The notes under the pieces were generated by a model. It was not told the DNA's origin. It did no database searches and saw only the letters and a list, made by a program, of their open reading frames with translations. DNA of 64,000 nt from an uncultured Methanocorpusculum sp. (lineage in GTDB: Archaea; Halobacteriota; Methanomicrobia; Methanomicrobiales; Methanocorpusculaceae). Each line of letters starts with the position of its first letter. Positions within the stretch are counted from its first letter, which is position 1. Shown here in pieces: positions 35,218 to 44,437 of this stretch. The translations under genes were made by a program, and so were the position numbers. The DNA lies in the NCBI RefSeq assembly GCF_963667985.1, contig NZ_OY764081.1:1302001-1366000 (forward strand). The letters are read 5' to 3'.

Positions 35218-37165
35218 AAAAAAAATCACCGTTGTATTGGCCGGAAACCCGAACTGCGGGAAGACGACCCTTTTCAATAACCTCACTGGGATGCGTCACC
35301 ATGTGGGGAACTGGCCGGGAAAGACCGTCACGGTCGAAAAAAAGGAGGGACGGATCGTTTACGACGATACGACGCTCGAGATCGTGGACCTTCCCGGAAC
35401 CTACAGTCTGAACGGACGCTCACTCGAGGAGGAGATCGCCGTCGGTTATCTTCTGAACGAAACGCCTGATGTCGTCGTCAACATCGCCGACGCCGCACAT
35501 CTGGAGAGGAATCTGTACGTCACGCTCCAGCTGATAGAACTCGGTGTTCCCATGATCCTCGTTTTGAATATGAACCGGTATGCGGACGCCGAAGGAGTCG
35601 TCATCAACAAAAAACTCCTCTGCGAAATGCTCGGCATCCCGGTCGTTCAAATCGAGGCGATCGACGAGACCGGAAAAGACGACCTGATAAAGGCGATCCT
35701 TTCCCTCCCCGCACCGCCGGAAAAAACCATCCGGTATGACCATGAACTCGAGGAGCATATCTTAGACGCCACCAAAATCACCGGATCTCGCTGGTCTGCG
35801 ATCCAGGCCCTCATTCACGGCTCGACAGCGTCCGGGATCGAACCAATCAGGACCCACCTTTCGGGAATCTACGGGACGAAGCCCGGAGAGATGTTTGCGG
35901 ACCAGTGGTACGGGTTCATCGCCGGGGTCCTGCACGAGGCCGTGGATCATTTGGATGCCGGCGGCAAAAACCAGTCGGAGCGGATCGACAGAATCGTTAC
36001 CAGCAGATGGGTCGGGTTCCCGATCTTTCTTGCCGTGATGTATCTGATCTTCCAGATCGTGTTCGCCGTCGGCGCTCCGATCATGGACCTGATCGACGAA
36101 GGCTTTGCACTGCTCGCCGAGTTCGCCTCGGCGGGCCTTGCCGATATCGCCGCACCCGACTGGGTCGCTTCGCTGATCTGCGACGGAATCATCGGCGGGG
36201 TGGGGTCGGTCGTGATATTCCTGCCGAATATCTTCCTCCTGTTCCTGCTTCTCGCGATCCTCGAGGATTCGGGATACCTCGCACGGGTTGCCGTGATCAT
36301 GGACCGGGTCATGCACAAACTCGGTCTGCACGGAAAATCCTTCATCCCGATGATCCTCGGATTCGGGTGCAGCGTGCCGGCGATCATGGCGACCAGAACA
36401 CTGGAGACAAACCGCGAACGGTTCTTAACGATCCTGATCACGCCGTATATGTCCTGCGGGGCACGGCTGCCCGTGTATCTTCTGCTGGTTGGGATCTTCT
36501 TCGCGGCGGAAGTCCAGGGACTCGTGATGTTTTCCCTGTATCTGCTGGGAATCCTGGTTGCGCTGATCTGCGGCCTTCTGCTTCGAAAGACGCTCTTTAA
36601 GGGCGGGTCGTCGGCCTTCGTTCTGGAGATGCCGCCTTACCGGATCCCGACGATCAAAGGCGTGCTGATCCATGCAGGCGAACGTTCCTGGGAGTTCCTG
36701 CGCAAAGCCGGCGTGATCATCTTCCCGGCGGTTCTGATGATGTGGCTTCTTGCTTCTCTGCCGTTCGGCGTCGAGTATGCCTCATCGGATTCTCTGATAG
36801 GGATCGCCGGGTCAACGATCGCCCCGATCTTTGCACCGCTCGGGTTCGGATTTGCCGAGGCCGGCGTCGCTATCCTGATGGGTCTTCTGGCAAAAGAGGT
36901 GGTTGTCGGGGCATTCGGGACGCTCTACGGCGTGGGCGAAGAGGGCCTTGGCGATGTGCTGATGAACGTGTTTACGCCGCTTTCGGCCTACTCGTTCATG
37001 GTGTTCATCCTGCTCTATATGCCCTGTCTTGCGGCGATGTTTACGATCCGGCAGGAGACCAGATCGTGGAAGATGACGGGTCTTGCGGCGGTCGGGATGT
37101 GTGCCGTCGCCTGGGTCGCGGCCTTTGTCGTGTATCAGGGGGGTGTCGTTCTTGGTTTTGGCTGA
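35183..37165 (+). CDS. feoB: FeoB ferrous iron transporter
   Basis: A 660-residue GTPase-coupled membrane transporter. The G domain has G1 GNPNCGKTT (21-29), G3 DLPGTYSLN and G4-like [10 protein letters not shown]. The C-terminal membrane part has two inverted gates with conserved cysteines: [20 protein letters not shown] and [15 protein letters not shown]. It imports Fe2+. The ATG at 35183 overlaps feoA; there is no better start before the G1 motif. It is followed by a coupled Cys-rich small membrane protein. Confidence 0.95.
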   Translation: MTPQISAWPPYEKKITVVLAGNPNCGKTTLFNNLTGMRHHVGNWPGKTVTVEKKEGRIVYDDTTLEIVDLPGTYSLNGRSLEEEIAVGYLLNETPDVVVNIADAAHLERNLYVTLQLIELGVPMILVLNMNRYADAEGVVINKKLLCEMLGIPVVQIEAIDETGKDDLIKAILSLPAPPEKTIRYDHELEEHILDATKITGSRWSAIQALIHGSTASGIEPIRTHLSGIYGTKPGEMFADQWYGFIAGVLHEAVDHLDAGGKNQSERIDRIVTSRWVGFPIFLAVMYLIFQIVFAVGAPIMDLIDEGFALLAEFASAGLADIAAPDWVASLICDGIIGGVGSVVIFLPNIFLLFLLLAILEDSGYLARVAVIMDRVMHKLGLHGKSFIPMILGFGCSVPAIMATRTLETNRERFLTILITPYMSCGARLPVYLLLVGIFFAAEVQGLVMFSLYLLGILVALICGLLLRKTLFKGGSSAFVLEMPPYRIPTIKGVLIHAGERSWEFLRKAGVIIFPAVLMMWLLASLPFGVEYASSDSLIGIAGSTIAPIFAPLGFGFAEAGVAILMGLLAKEVVVGAFGTLYGVGEEGLGDVLMNVFTPLSAYSFMVFILLYMPCLAAMFTIRQETRSWKMTGLAAVGMCAVAWVAAFVVYQGGVVLGFG

Positions 37166-37316
37166 GGGACTCTGGACGCTCCTCTTTCTTCTTATTGCCG
37201 CGGGAATTGTTTTTCTGTTCCTGTGGGCGGTAAAGAAGAATCTCCGGGGCGAAGCATGCGGCTGCAAGGGGAATGCGTGTAAAAACTGCAGTTCGTGCAG
37301 GAACAGGCAGCGGTAA
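37143..37316 (+). CDS. FeoB-associated Cys-rich membrane protein
   Basis: A 57-residue protein with one membrane helix ([21 protein letters not shown]) and a cytosolic Cys-rich tail [14 protein letters not shown]. It starts with GTG at 37143 inside the feoB 3' end. Such FeoB-associated Cys-rich proteins occur beside feo operons and may bind Fe2+ or an Fe-S cluster. Cysteine count (five) and position fit the family. Confidence 0.75.
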   Translation: MSFLVLAEGLWTLLFLLIAAGIVFLFLWAVKKNLRGEACGCKGNACKNCSSCRNRQR

Positions 37317-37332
37317 AAGAAGTATTTCTGAT

Positions 37333-37737
37333 TTATTTTTGTTTTTTTGCCGCGACGAACTCCCGGATCTTCTGGATCGTGACGGTGCTGAGTTCGTGTT
37401 CCATAAAGCAGGCATCTTTGTTGGCGATGTCACCGGGGACCCCGACTATTTCCAGGAACTCGACTAAGACGTCGTGGCGGAATTTGACCTGTTCGGCGAT
37501 GATCCTGCCGGATTCAGTCAGTGTAACGCCTTCATATTTCCGATACACGACCAGGCCTTTTTTATCGAGTTTCGCAAACATTTCCCCAACGGACGAGGGT
37601 CCAACGTCAAGTTCGGCGGCTACGTCGCGGCTTTTGGCGTATCCTTTGGTGAGGGAGACGTTGAGGATCGCTTCGAGGTAGTCCTCCTCTTTCATGGTGA
37701 GGCGGTGATTGTATGATGCCTGAGGTATCGGATCCAT
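37333..37737 (-). CDS. DtxR-family metal-dependent regulator
   Basis: A 134-residue winged-helix regulator. EEDYLEAILNVSLTKGYAKSRDVAAELDVGPSSVGEMFAKLDKKGLV is the DNA-binding part, and the second half has the metal-binding dimerisation helices with LTESGRIIAEQVKFRHDVLVEFLEIVGV and CFMEHELS. DtxR/MntR-type proteins repress iron or manganese uptake when metal is bound. It lies convergent to feoAB and the Cys-rich gene, and thus is a plausible feo regulator. The third (SH3-like) domain is absent, as in MntR. The start at ATG 37737 is followed by a second in-frame ATG at 37695. Confidence 0.85.
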   Translation of the reverse strand: MDPIPQASYNHRLTMKEEDYLEAILNVSLTKGYAKSRDVAAELDVGPSSVGEMFAKLDKKGLVVYRKYEGVTLTESGRIIAEQVKFRHDVLVEFLEIVGVPGDIANKDACFMEHELSTVTIQKIREFVAAKKQK

Positions 37738-37852
37738 GGTAGTATATTGGGAGGATTGGGTAATCAGGTTTTGTTTTTGGGGAGGGAAGGGATTTGACCG
37801 GGAAGCTGTCGTTGATTTCATGTTTTGGAGGGTGCGGGCACACAAATGCCCG

Positions 37853-38206
37853 TCACCCCTGACACACATATTCCTCGGCAAACGTCTGCTGCCGTATTTT
37901 TTGATACGACATTGTTCGAAACTGTGTTTCCGGCACACTTCTTTTTTCAGCATAATACCCGCCCATAAGATCGCTCAGCATCTCTTCCGCCTGATACGCG
38001 GGCATTTTCGGATCGCGAAGAGCCACTGAGATCATAGCCCCCTCTCCGTATCCATCCGGGGTACACGGAACCAGCGTCCCGGAAAGATACCGTCTTTGCG
38101 AAATATGTGTCACTTCGCCGTCCAGAATCACCTTGAAAAAACCCGCCTCGCCGAATCTAAACCACTCTTCCCCGACTGGAAACGGCTCGCACCAGTCAAG
38201 CCCCAT
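37853..38206 (-). CDS. Hypothetical protein, probably a gene fragment
   Basis: A 117-residue frame (start MGLDWCEPFPVGEEWFRFGE) whose 5' end abuts a transporter fragment in a different frame. Composition is protein-like, with Trp, Phe and conserved-looking GTLVPCTPDGYGEGAMISVAL, but no family is recognised and no good ribosome-binding site is seen. It may be the 3' part of a gene joined to an EamA remnant by deletion. If so, the ATG is incidental. Confidence 0.45.
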   Translation of the reverse strand: MGLDWCEPFPVGEEWFRFGEAGFFKVILDGEVTHISQRRYLSGTLVPCTPDGYGEGAMISVALRDPKMPAYQAEEMLSDLMGGYYAEKRSVPETQFRTMSYQKIRQQTFAEEYVCQG

Positions 38207-38382
38207 CCAGTTCCGATCCGCCGGCTCGCCTTCGAGATGCAGAGCAGAATGAGAAACAGGGCGCCGATCATTGTTCGGAAAAACACGATCTCGTAGCTGG
38301 TTAACGCGATAAAGCTCGCCACGATGCCGTTTGAACCAAATATCAGCAAGGCGAGGATATATTTGAAGAGATCGAGATTCAT
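38128..38382 (-). pseudogene. EamA/DMT transporter fragment
   Basis: The first 50 residues (MNLDLFKYILALLIFGSNGI to LFLILLCISK) are the first one and a half helices of a DMT/EamA permease. After that the frame loses membrane character and stops, while an EamA protein should have about 280 residues. A deletion therefore removed most of the gene; sequence after about 38230 belongs to the neighbouring fragment. Confidence 0.6.
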
Positions 38383-38413
38383 GTGCCGCTCCTGGAAAGT
38401 TCACCAAAAAACG

Positions 38414-39316
38414 TTACTCCAGCTTTTCGAGCAGAGCACACGCAGCACACAGACGGTGACTCGTCGGTTCCCCGCAGAGTTCGCAGCGGCCCATCATGGT
38501 GACCTCGCCCTCCCGCGGTCCGAGTTTTGCGAGAAGCTTCTCCTGACCGGTCACGATGTTCATCATCGTCCCGGGAGTTTTGTACTCGAGTTTTCCCAGT
38601 CCTTTTCGAACATCCGCACGCAGAGCATACTTCGTGTACGGGCACTCCGGCAGATCGGTAAGCAAGCGGTTCACGATCCCGTAGGCAACCGTCTCCCGTT
38701 CCGTCGCCCGGCAGAGCGGTTTGATTCTCGGCAGAAACAGCGTATCCGCGTTCGTCCGATACGACCCCGTAACCCTGGTTACATCGCCCCGCAGATAATT
38801 CATCAGAACCGACTGTGCCTCGTCATCCAGGCAGTGACCCGTCGCGATCTTGGTTGCCCCAACCTCGCGGGCCGCCTGATTCAGGGCACGCCGCCTGAGC
38901 GTCCCGCAGACCGAGCACGCCTGTCTGGGGTCGTTTGCCAGCAGTTCGTCCAGCGTCTTCCCGCAGATATCCGTAAAAGAGACCAGTTTGTCGGCGAGGC
39001 CGATTTTATCGCAGAGCCGGGTCGCCGCAAGGATCGTATCATCCCGGTAGCCGCCGATTCCCTCGTCAACTGTGATGGGTATCAGCTCCGCGTCCAGATC
39101 CAGTTTTGCAAGCACCGTCAAAAGAACCGTCGAGTCCTTCCCGCCGGAAAGGCCGACTGCGATCCGGTCCCCGGGCTCGATCATCCGGTATTTTTCGATC
39201 GCGGCAGAGACTCCCGCCTCGAACCATGCCGAAAAATGCTCCCCGCAGAACCGCTGCTTTGTCACCGGATCGACGTACACCGCCTTTTTTTCGCAGTGAC
39301 CGCACATGATCGTCAT
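38414..39316 (-). CDS. ncsA: tRNA 2-thiouridine synthase (NcsA/TIGR00269)
   Basis: A 300-residue PP-loop ATPase. Zinc-binding Cys5, Cys8, Cys24 and His27 lie at the N-terminus and SGGKDS (57-62) is the PP loop. The middle Cys pair (CSVCGTLRRR) and ATGHCLDDEAQS with the active Cys belong to the TtcA/NcsA type, and the C-terminus has a second zinc-binding Cys set (CELCGEPTSHRLCAAC). It thiolates the wobble uridine of certain tRNAs. It directly follows the gene for a ubiquitin-like protein ending in Gly-Gly that could supply sulfur as a thiocarboxylate. Confidence 0.85.
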   Translation of the reverse strand: MTIMCGHCEKKAVYVDPVTKQRFCGEHFSAWFEAGVSAAIEKYRMIEPGDRIAVGLSGGKDSTVLLTVLAKLDLDAELIPITVDEGIGGYRDDTILAATRLCDKIGLADKLVSFTDICGKTLDELLANDPRQACSVCGTLRRRALNQAAREVGATKIATGHCLDDEAQSVLMNYLRGDVTRVTGSYRTNADTLFLPRIKPLCRATERETVAYGIVNRLLTDLPECPYTKYALRADVRKGLGKLEYKTPGTMMNIVTGQEKLLAKLGPREGEVTMMGRCELCGEPTSHRLCAACALLEKLE

Positions 39317-39508
39317 CTATCCACCGTGCACGATTGAGGTCGCCCTAAGGACATCATCCTCATGAACCTCGTCGTCGGCAAGCAAAAGTTCGCCGTCCCT
39401 TGTGACAAGGATCTCGTACGGATTCAGATCCAGACGGAGAAGGATCTCCTCAAGCGTTCCGGCATGGGTCGTCAGGACCAAATCGTCGGGGAGATACAGC
39501 GTGACCAT
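39317..39508 (-). CDS. MoaD/ThiS-like ubiquitin-like sulfur carrier (SAMP-like)
   Basis: A 63-residue beta-grasp protein (MVTLYLPDDLVLTTHAGTLE) ending in His-Gly-Gly, the mark of a thiocarboxylate-forming sulfur carrier or small archaeal modifier. It overlaps the stop of the glycosyltransferase gene by one base and its own stop abuts the tRNA thiolase start. This fits a SAMP2/Urm1-like sulfur donor for NcsA. An E1-like activating enzyme is not in the window. Confidence 0.85.
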   Translation of the reverse strand: MVTLYLPDDLVLTTHAGTLEEILLRLDLNPYEILVTRDGELLLADDEVHEDDVLRATSIVHGG

Positions 39509-40215
39509 TATTTTTTCGTATATTCCTTGCCCATATACTGGTGTTTATCCGAGAACCCGCCTTTCGCGACCACGTAGAACCACTGGAACGCCGAGCGGAA
39601 GAGACCGAAGTTGATGTAGCGCCGCATCGAAAAGCCGATGATCATCTTCATATCGAGGACGACCCGTCCATAGTTTTTCATGCGTTTTGGGAGTTCCCAG
39701 TCGTCTCCGGCATCGCAGACCTTGTACATCCCGGCCTCGATGAAGAGGTTTTTCCGAAACGCCGTGTTTGCACCAAGCGTCGCGTAGAAAATTCCCGTTC
39801 TCCCGCCGATCCGAACGACGATATTATACAGGAACACCTCGAACTTGTGTTTGAATCCGGGTTCCAGCGGATAGATCGGGCCGTAGATGATCGATGCGTC
39901 CGGATACTTCTCGAAGTCTTTTACGATCGTCTCAAGCCAGGGCCTCGGCAGAAAACAGTCCGCATCCGTGGTGACGATCAGGTCATATTTGCTTGCAAGA
40001 ACGCCGTCGTTTCGTGCCCCGCCGACCTTTTTGCTCGTCTGGATGAAGACCTTGTCCGCGTATTTTTCCGCGATCTCGCGGGTCTTGTCCTTGGAATTTC
40101 CGTCGACCACGATGATCTCATACTGGTCTCTTGGAAGAGTCTGGTCACAGAGACTTTTCAGGAAGGCTTCGATGCATGCCTCTTCATTGAATGATGGAAC
40201 TACGACTGAAATCAT
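39508..40215 (-). CDS. Family 2 glycosyltransferase
   Basis: A 235-residue GT-A enzyme: ISVVVPSFNEEACIEAFLKSL at the N-terminus, IIVVDGNSKDKTREIAEKYAD binding the nucleotide, VTTDADCFLPRPW as the metal-binding DxD, and a hydrophobic C-terminal end (INFGLFRSAFQWFYVV) that may associate with membrane. It likely elongates a surface glycan or glycolipid with the neighbouring GT4 enzyme. It overlaps GT4 by 4 bases (ATGA). Confidence 0.85.
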   Translation of the reverse strand: MISVVVPSFNEEACIEAFLKSLCDQTLPRDQYEIIVVDGNSKDKTREIAEKYADKVFIQTSKKVGGARNDGVLASKYDLIVTTDADCFLPRPWLETIVKDFEKYPDASIIYGPIYPLEPGFKHKFEVFLYNIVVRIGGRTGIFYATLGANTAFRKNLFIEAGMYKVCDAGDDWELPKRMKNYGRVVLDMKMIIGFSMRRYINFGLFRSAFQWFYVVAKGGFSDKHQYMGKEYTKK

Positions 40216-41186
40216 GCTAATAACTCCGCATACAGATCGGCATGCATCTGTGCTACCTTATAAATATCATACTGCTCGACCGATGCCCGGGCATGAGACG
40301 TGGCGTTTCTGAGAAGAGCATCGTCTGCGAGCAGGGGGGCGATCTCTTCGTTTTTGGTAAAGAATCCGGCGATCCCGGTGAAAAGTTCCCGGTATTCGGG
40401 CAGGTCGCGGGAGATGACCGGAAGGCCGCTCGAGAGCGCTTCCATGATGGAAATCGACATCAGATCCCCGTAAGACGGGAACAAAAAGACGTCGGCTCCG
40501 GCATATACGCCGGTGATGTCCGGGACGAATCCCGGGAAGATCACGTTGTCGCCGGCTTTGGCTTTCCGTGCCTCGACCTTTTTCTTATCATCCGAGATCG
40601 GTCCGTAGGGAAATCCGCCGACCCACATGAACTTGTATTCAGGATGTTTGTCTGCGAGGTCAAGGAAATCGTAGATGCCTTTTCTCGGGGTCTGCTGGGC
40701 GACCTGCAGGATCACCTTGTCGTCATCCGAAAAGCCGTAGGTTTCGCGGAAGATCCGGCGTTTTTCTGCGTCCGGCTTGAATTTATCCATATTTACGCAG
40801 CTTGGGATCCGGGTCGTCGGCATGTCCGGGAGCATCTCTTTGATTTCCCGTTCGTTGTCTTTCGTGATGGTGATGATGTGATCGTACCTTTTGTACATCG
40901 GCTTGTAGATCTTATTGATCAGCGAAGCACCGGCGAGGTTGTTGACGTTCAGGCTCGGGGTCGAGTGGGCCGTGATGATCTTGACGTGTTTTGCCCGAAG
41001 CATCGACCAGACCGCACCGGGACCAAGAGTATGACAGTGGGTTATGTCGTGGTCGTGTTTTTTGCTGTTCAGCTCGACATCGACGCCCGGGGTCTTCTGC
41101 AGACCTTCGTAGAGCATCATCGCGACCGTTGCACAGCCGACGTATTTGAATACCGAGAAATTTTCCACCCGGATATTTACTCGCAT
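40212..41186 (-). CDS. Family 4 glycosyltransferase
   Basis: A 324-residue GT-B enzyme. The N-terminal acceptor half has VGCATVAMMLYEGLQ and THCHTLGPGAV. The C-terminal nucleotide-sugar half has FPSYGDLMSISIMEALSSGLPVI, the E-x7-E signature of GT4. Related archaeal enzymes glucosylate lipids or surface glycans. It overlaps the upstream UDP-galactopyranose-mutase-like gene by 10 bases and the downstream GT2 gene by 4, so all are one operon. Confidence 0.85.
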   Translation of the reverse strand: MRVNIRVENFSVFKYVGCATVAMMLYEGLQKTPGVDVELNSKKHDHDITHCHTLGPGAVWSMLRAKHVKIITAHSTPSLNVNNLAGASLINKIYKPMYKRYDHIITITKDNEREIKEMLPDMPTTRIPSCVNMDKFKPDAEKRRIFRETYGFSDDDKVILQVAQQTPRKGIYDFLDLADKHPEYKFMWVGGFPYGPISDDKKKVEARKAKAGDNVIFPGFVPDITGVYAGADVFLFPSYGDLMSISIMEALSSGLPVISRDLPEYRELFTGIAGFFTKNEEIAPLLADDALLRNATSHARASVEQYDIYKVAQMHADLYAELLA

Positions 41187-42496
41187 GTATTTTTCTCCAC
41201 GAAGTTCATGGCGCTTCGGATGCAGCCGTCCATATTGATATATTCGAACTCGGAGAATCTGCCGACGAGATCGATGCCGAGAGCTCCTTCGAGATATTCC
41301 CTGACGATCTTGATATTTTTCAGGTAATCGAGATCATACACGACGTAGGCGAATTTGAAGTGATCGACCGCGGTATGAACGACATCGTCGGCCGACGGGA
41401 TGATTCCCATTCTGACAAGGCCGTCGACGGTGTGCATAATGATCTCCTCGTCGTTCATCTTCGAGATGTCGTCGCCTTCATTGTAGGTGATCTCGGCAAG
41501 GACCGCAGAGCAGCCTTCGGGCGCCACTTTGCTCGAGAAGTTGGACGGGAAGGAAAGACGGTTGAAGGCGCCCCATTGTTCTTCCGGCACGTAAATCCAG
41601 GAGATGTCGGGGAGTGTCCCTTTGAATCCAACGGAGATGCAGGCAATCGAGTTGTATCGAAGGGCATCGCATGCCTCCTTGATTGGGGCAGGGACGTCCA
41701 GCATCGGAAGAAGGGTCTGGAGAGGCAAGGTTGAGATGACCCGGTCGGCCAAAATAGTCTCTTTTCCGTTTGAGACCGCCCATCCGTCGCCGGTGTTTAC
41801 GACTGAGGTGACGGTGTAGTTCGTCTTGATCGAATCCGTAATTGGTTTTGCGATGGCGTGGATCAGGGCTTCGATACCGCCCTCAATAGGATAGGAAAAG
41901 ACCGCCTGATGGGTGTATCCTTCGGTCTCGATGCCAATCGCCGATTTGATGATGTCTTCCACCGGCGGGCGGGGAACACGGCCGTCCATCCAGTGTTTCG
42001 ACATTTTCTCGGTCGGGTAGTTCCAGATCTTTTCGTTGTAGGGAACGAGATAACACTCGGCGATTCCTTTGCCAAATGTGTAGTAGATCCAGTCCTTGAA
42101 GCTTTTCGGCTCTGCAACCTCGCCTTTTTCGACGGCGACCAGATTCTTGACGTATTCGTTTATGCAGAAGAACAGGTCTTCCTTTGGAAGGGCGTAGAGT
42201 CCGTTTTCGAACGGGTATTTTACATACTGACCTTTATAGAATATTTTGGTGTTTCTGTTTCGAAATTCCCGGTTGTCTGCCAGAGCGTTCTGCATGAATG
42301 CGAGAACTTCTGTATCGCGGGAGAAGATGATATGCGATCCGCCGCAGTCGAAGGTAAATCCGTTTCGCACTTCGGATTTGCACAGACCGCCGATTTTCGG
42401 TTCCTTTTCGAGGACCGTGACTTCATGTCCTTTTTCCTTGAGAAGACGGGCGAGAGTGACCCCGGTCAGACCTCCGCCTAAAATTGCCCATTTCAC
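41177..42496 (-). CDS. UDP-galactopyranose mutase-like flavoprotein
   Basis: A 439-residue NAD(P)/FAD-binding amine-oxidoreductase-like protein. WAILGGGLTGVTLARLLKEKG (Rossmann) and VLEKEPKIGGLCKS at the N-terminus, with the FAD-binding C-terminal VYDLDYLKNIKIVREYLE...GRFSEFEYINMDG, resemble UGM and related sugar-converting enzymes. The GTG at 42496 is taken as start, since the Rossmann motif begins a few residues on and there is no upstream ATG in frame. In this operon it probably supplies a furanose or modified sugar nucleotide for the two glycosyltransferases. The exact product is inferred. Confidence 0.8.
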   Translation of the reverse strand: MKWAILGGGLTGVTLARLLKEKGHEVTVLEKEPKIGGLCKSEVRNGFTFDCGGSHIIFSRDTEVLAFMQNALADNREFRNRNTKIFYKGQYVKYPFENGLYALPKEDLFFCINEYVKNLVAVEKGEVAEPKSFKDWIYYTFGKGIAECYLVPYNEKIWNYPTEKMSKHWMDGRVPRPPVEDIIKSAIGIETEGYTHQAVFSYPIEGGIEALIHAIAKPITDSIKTNYTVTSVVNTGDGWAVSNGKETILADRVISTLPLQTLLPMLDVPAPIKEACDALRYNSIACISVGFKGTLPDISWIYVPEEQWGAFNRLSFPSNFSSKVAPEGCSAVLAEITYNEGDDISKMNDEEIIMHTVDGLVRMGIIPSADDVVHTAVDHFKFAYVVYDLDYLKNIKIVREYLEGALGIDLVGRFSEFEYINMDGCIRSAMNFVEKNTCE

Positions 42497-42588
42497 GAGT
42501 ATATATTTGGGGCTGAACAATAATAAGATGAATACGTCCGTCCCTGATCATGGAAAAAGGAGGGTGAACGGGCGCCGAAAAGAGGCCG

Positions 42589-43737
42589 TCAGTGGATGAC
42601 TTTGTGGATGACTTTTCCGCTCATCGAGCGTTTCATTTCGATCGCGTGATACTGGCACATCTCATGACAGCAGTAACACCGAATACAGTTGGTCAGATCG
42701 AAGATCGCCTTGTCGTGTATGATTTCAACGGCTTTCACCGGGCAGATCCGTGCACACTGCCCGCAGCCGATGCATTTTTTGTTGTTGATGACGGGAGAGG
42801 GTTCGTATCTTTTGCCGACTCTTTGGAGTTTCCGGTAGATGTTTTTTTTGTGCCAGGACTCTTTCTGGCGGCCGCTGTAGGTGGACGGGTGGACGTAATC
42901 TTTTATCGGTATGATCTCGTCTCCTTCGACCTCGACCTCGTCGACGAGTCCGCGGCGAAGGGCGGCCATCGTTGTCCCGATGCATTCCGGCCGCATGTTG
43001 ACGAGTGTCTGAGCGGAGATGTCCAGGCCGTACACAGAGTGGGAAGCAAGGATGTAGCCGACTTCCCTGGGCTGGCCGCCCATCGGTCCGTTTCCTTCCA
43101 TCCCGACGACCGCGTCCATGACGACGAAGTCCGGCTCGATGAGTTCGTTCAGGTCAACAAGCATCTCGGAAAAATCGATCGCGTCAGGGAATCTTGAGTG
43201 GAAAACGGGTTTGTCGAGTCCCGGGACGACGCCGAAGGTGTTTTTGACGGCGCCGGAAAAATGGGTGAACATGTGGGTTTTGAGTTTGCAGACCGAGATG
43301 ATGACGTCCGCCTCGCATGCCTGGTTGATGACGGTGAATCGTTTCATGACGTTTCCGGCAGGGCAGGAACGTTCCTGATATCCGGTGTCGTAGGAGAGTT
43401 TGATGCCGAGTTCGTCGGCGACCTTCTCGATCCCGCATTTGTGGTAAACGCGTTTGAGGACCCTTGGCGAGTAGATGATCCCGGCCCCCGGACTGTCGGC
43501 GATCGTTAAGATCCCGCCGGCTTCGATGATCATTTTCCCGACCGCGTAGACGATTTCCGGATGCGTGGTGATCGCACGGTCGATTCCGGCGTCGGAGAGA
43601 AGATTTGGCTTCAGCAGAACCTTTCTGCCGTCGACCCGCGGCAGGCCGCCGGAAGCTTTTATCGCTTTTTCCACGGCTTCACGTACCTGTTCTCTTTCAT
43701 ACGTGCTGCATCGTGCCGAGCCGGTTATACTTTTCAT
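42589..43737 (-). CDS. DUF362 protein with ferredoxin domain
   Basis: A 382-residue protein: the DUF362 alpha/beta core (residues 1-280, VLLKPNLLSDAG, ADVIISVCKLKTH) followed by a two-[4Fe-4S] ferredoxin end, CIGCGQCARICPVKAVEI and CIRCYCCHEMCQYHAIEM. Such proteins are widespread in methanogens and anaerobes; function is unknown, though electron transfer or Fe-S chaperoning is suspected. It starts the minus-strand region that continues into the glycan operon after a 93-base gap. Confidence 0.85.
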   Translation of the reverse strand: MKSITGSARCSTYEREQVREAVEKAIKASGGLPRVDGRKVLLKPNLLSDAGIDRAITTHPEIVYAVGKMIIEAGGILTIADSPGAGIIYSPRVLKRVYHKCGIEKVADELGIKLSYDTGYQERSCPAGNVMKRFTVINQACEADVIISVCKLKTHMFTHFSGAVKNTFGVVPGLDKPVFHSRFPDAIDFSEMLVDLNELIEPDFVVMDAVVGMEGNGPMGGQPREVGYILASHSVYGLDISAQTLVNMRPECIGTTMAALRRGLVDEVEVEGDEIIPIKDYVHPSTYSGRQKESWHKKNIYRKLQRVGKRYEPSPVINNKKCIGCGQCARICPVKAVEIIHDKAIFDLTNCIRCYCCHEMCQYHAIEMKRSMSGKVIHKVIH

Positions 43738-44104
43738 ATTTTCCTTGGTATATGCCGGCCTATCGGCCGGATATTGATATCTATAATGATTTTACATTCT
43801 CAGTAATATACATTCTTAATCTAAGTGTCTAGATATTATGAGTTTTTCGAACGGATAGGTCATGTGGTTGGCCTGGGTGGATGCGTTTAAGGGAAGCTGG
43901 CCATCACACGAAATGCACGAAAGAACTACGAAAACACGAAAATAAAAAAAATCAGTGAAGATATTTACAGTACCCCTAGTCCCTCCACACGAAATTTCCT
44001 AAACTCAACGAAATTCACGAAAAGGGGGATAAAGGAGATTGATAGAGAGTAGGTAGCTCTGTAAAGAAAGGAGTTTGGGTGAGTGCGGACATATAAGATT
44101 ATTT

Positions 44105-44172
44105 AACCGCGAATCTCCGCGAATTTTCGCGAATCGCATTTTTCTTGCGTCGTCGTGCTCTGCTCCGGCTTA
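44105..44172 (+). repeat. Dispersed copy of the CGCGAAT element
   Basis: AACCGCGAATCTCCGCGAAT then TTTCGCGAATCGCATTTTTC and about 25 more bases match 22841-22909 with a few changes. The second arm of the inverted repeat is missing here. Confidence 0.65.
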
Positions 44173-44177
44173 TGCGT

Positions 44178-44310
44178 GCAAATCGAAGATTTGCGTGCCG
44201 CCTCAAACAGGCTTTGCCTGTTTGGGCTTCGCCTGCGCAGGAATCGCACGCCGTCTGGAAAAGTCCACGAGTTGTAAACTCGTGAGACGTCTCAAGAGCC
44301 TTTGGCTCTT
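44178..44310. repeat. Array of chained mini-hairpins
   Basis: GCAAATC-GAA-GATTTGC (44178-44194), AAACAGGC-TTT-GCCTGTTT (44205-44223), CACGAGTT-GTA-AACTCGTG (44266-44284), the palindrome GAGACGTCTC (44284-44293) and AAGAGCC-TTT-GGCTCTT (44294-44310). All have perfect arms and three-base loops, but the arm sequences are unrelated. Confidence 0.7.
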
Positions 44311-44381
44311 GGACAAATGCTTTAGGAAAAATCGGCGTGCCGGTTTTTCATTTTCAGGATTATTATTCTGTATTCTGTTAT

Positions 44382-44437
44382 ATTTGGGGGTGCGGGGCCG
44401 CGACTTCGGCGCGGAGCGGCCCGCGGTGGAAATATCT
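44382..44437 (-). repeat. G/C-rich hairpin element, copy 1
   Basis: The reverse complement begins AAGATATTTCCACCGCGGGC and is about 90% identical to 46382-46438. Its 7-bp outer stem is GGGCCGC/GCGGCCC, where the other copy has GGGACGC/GCGTCCC, a compensating pair change. Confidence 0.7.

Noticed and set aside
40242-41327. Long plus-strand open frame opposite the GT4 and UGM-like genes
   Set aside because: Antisense to well-supported enzymes, rich in Arg/Asp/Val as mirror frames are, and without recognisable domains.
44178-44310. Possible CRISPR array
   Set aside because: The hairpins differ in sequence and spacing; there are no regular direct repeats or spacers, and no cas genes in the window.
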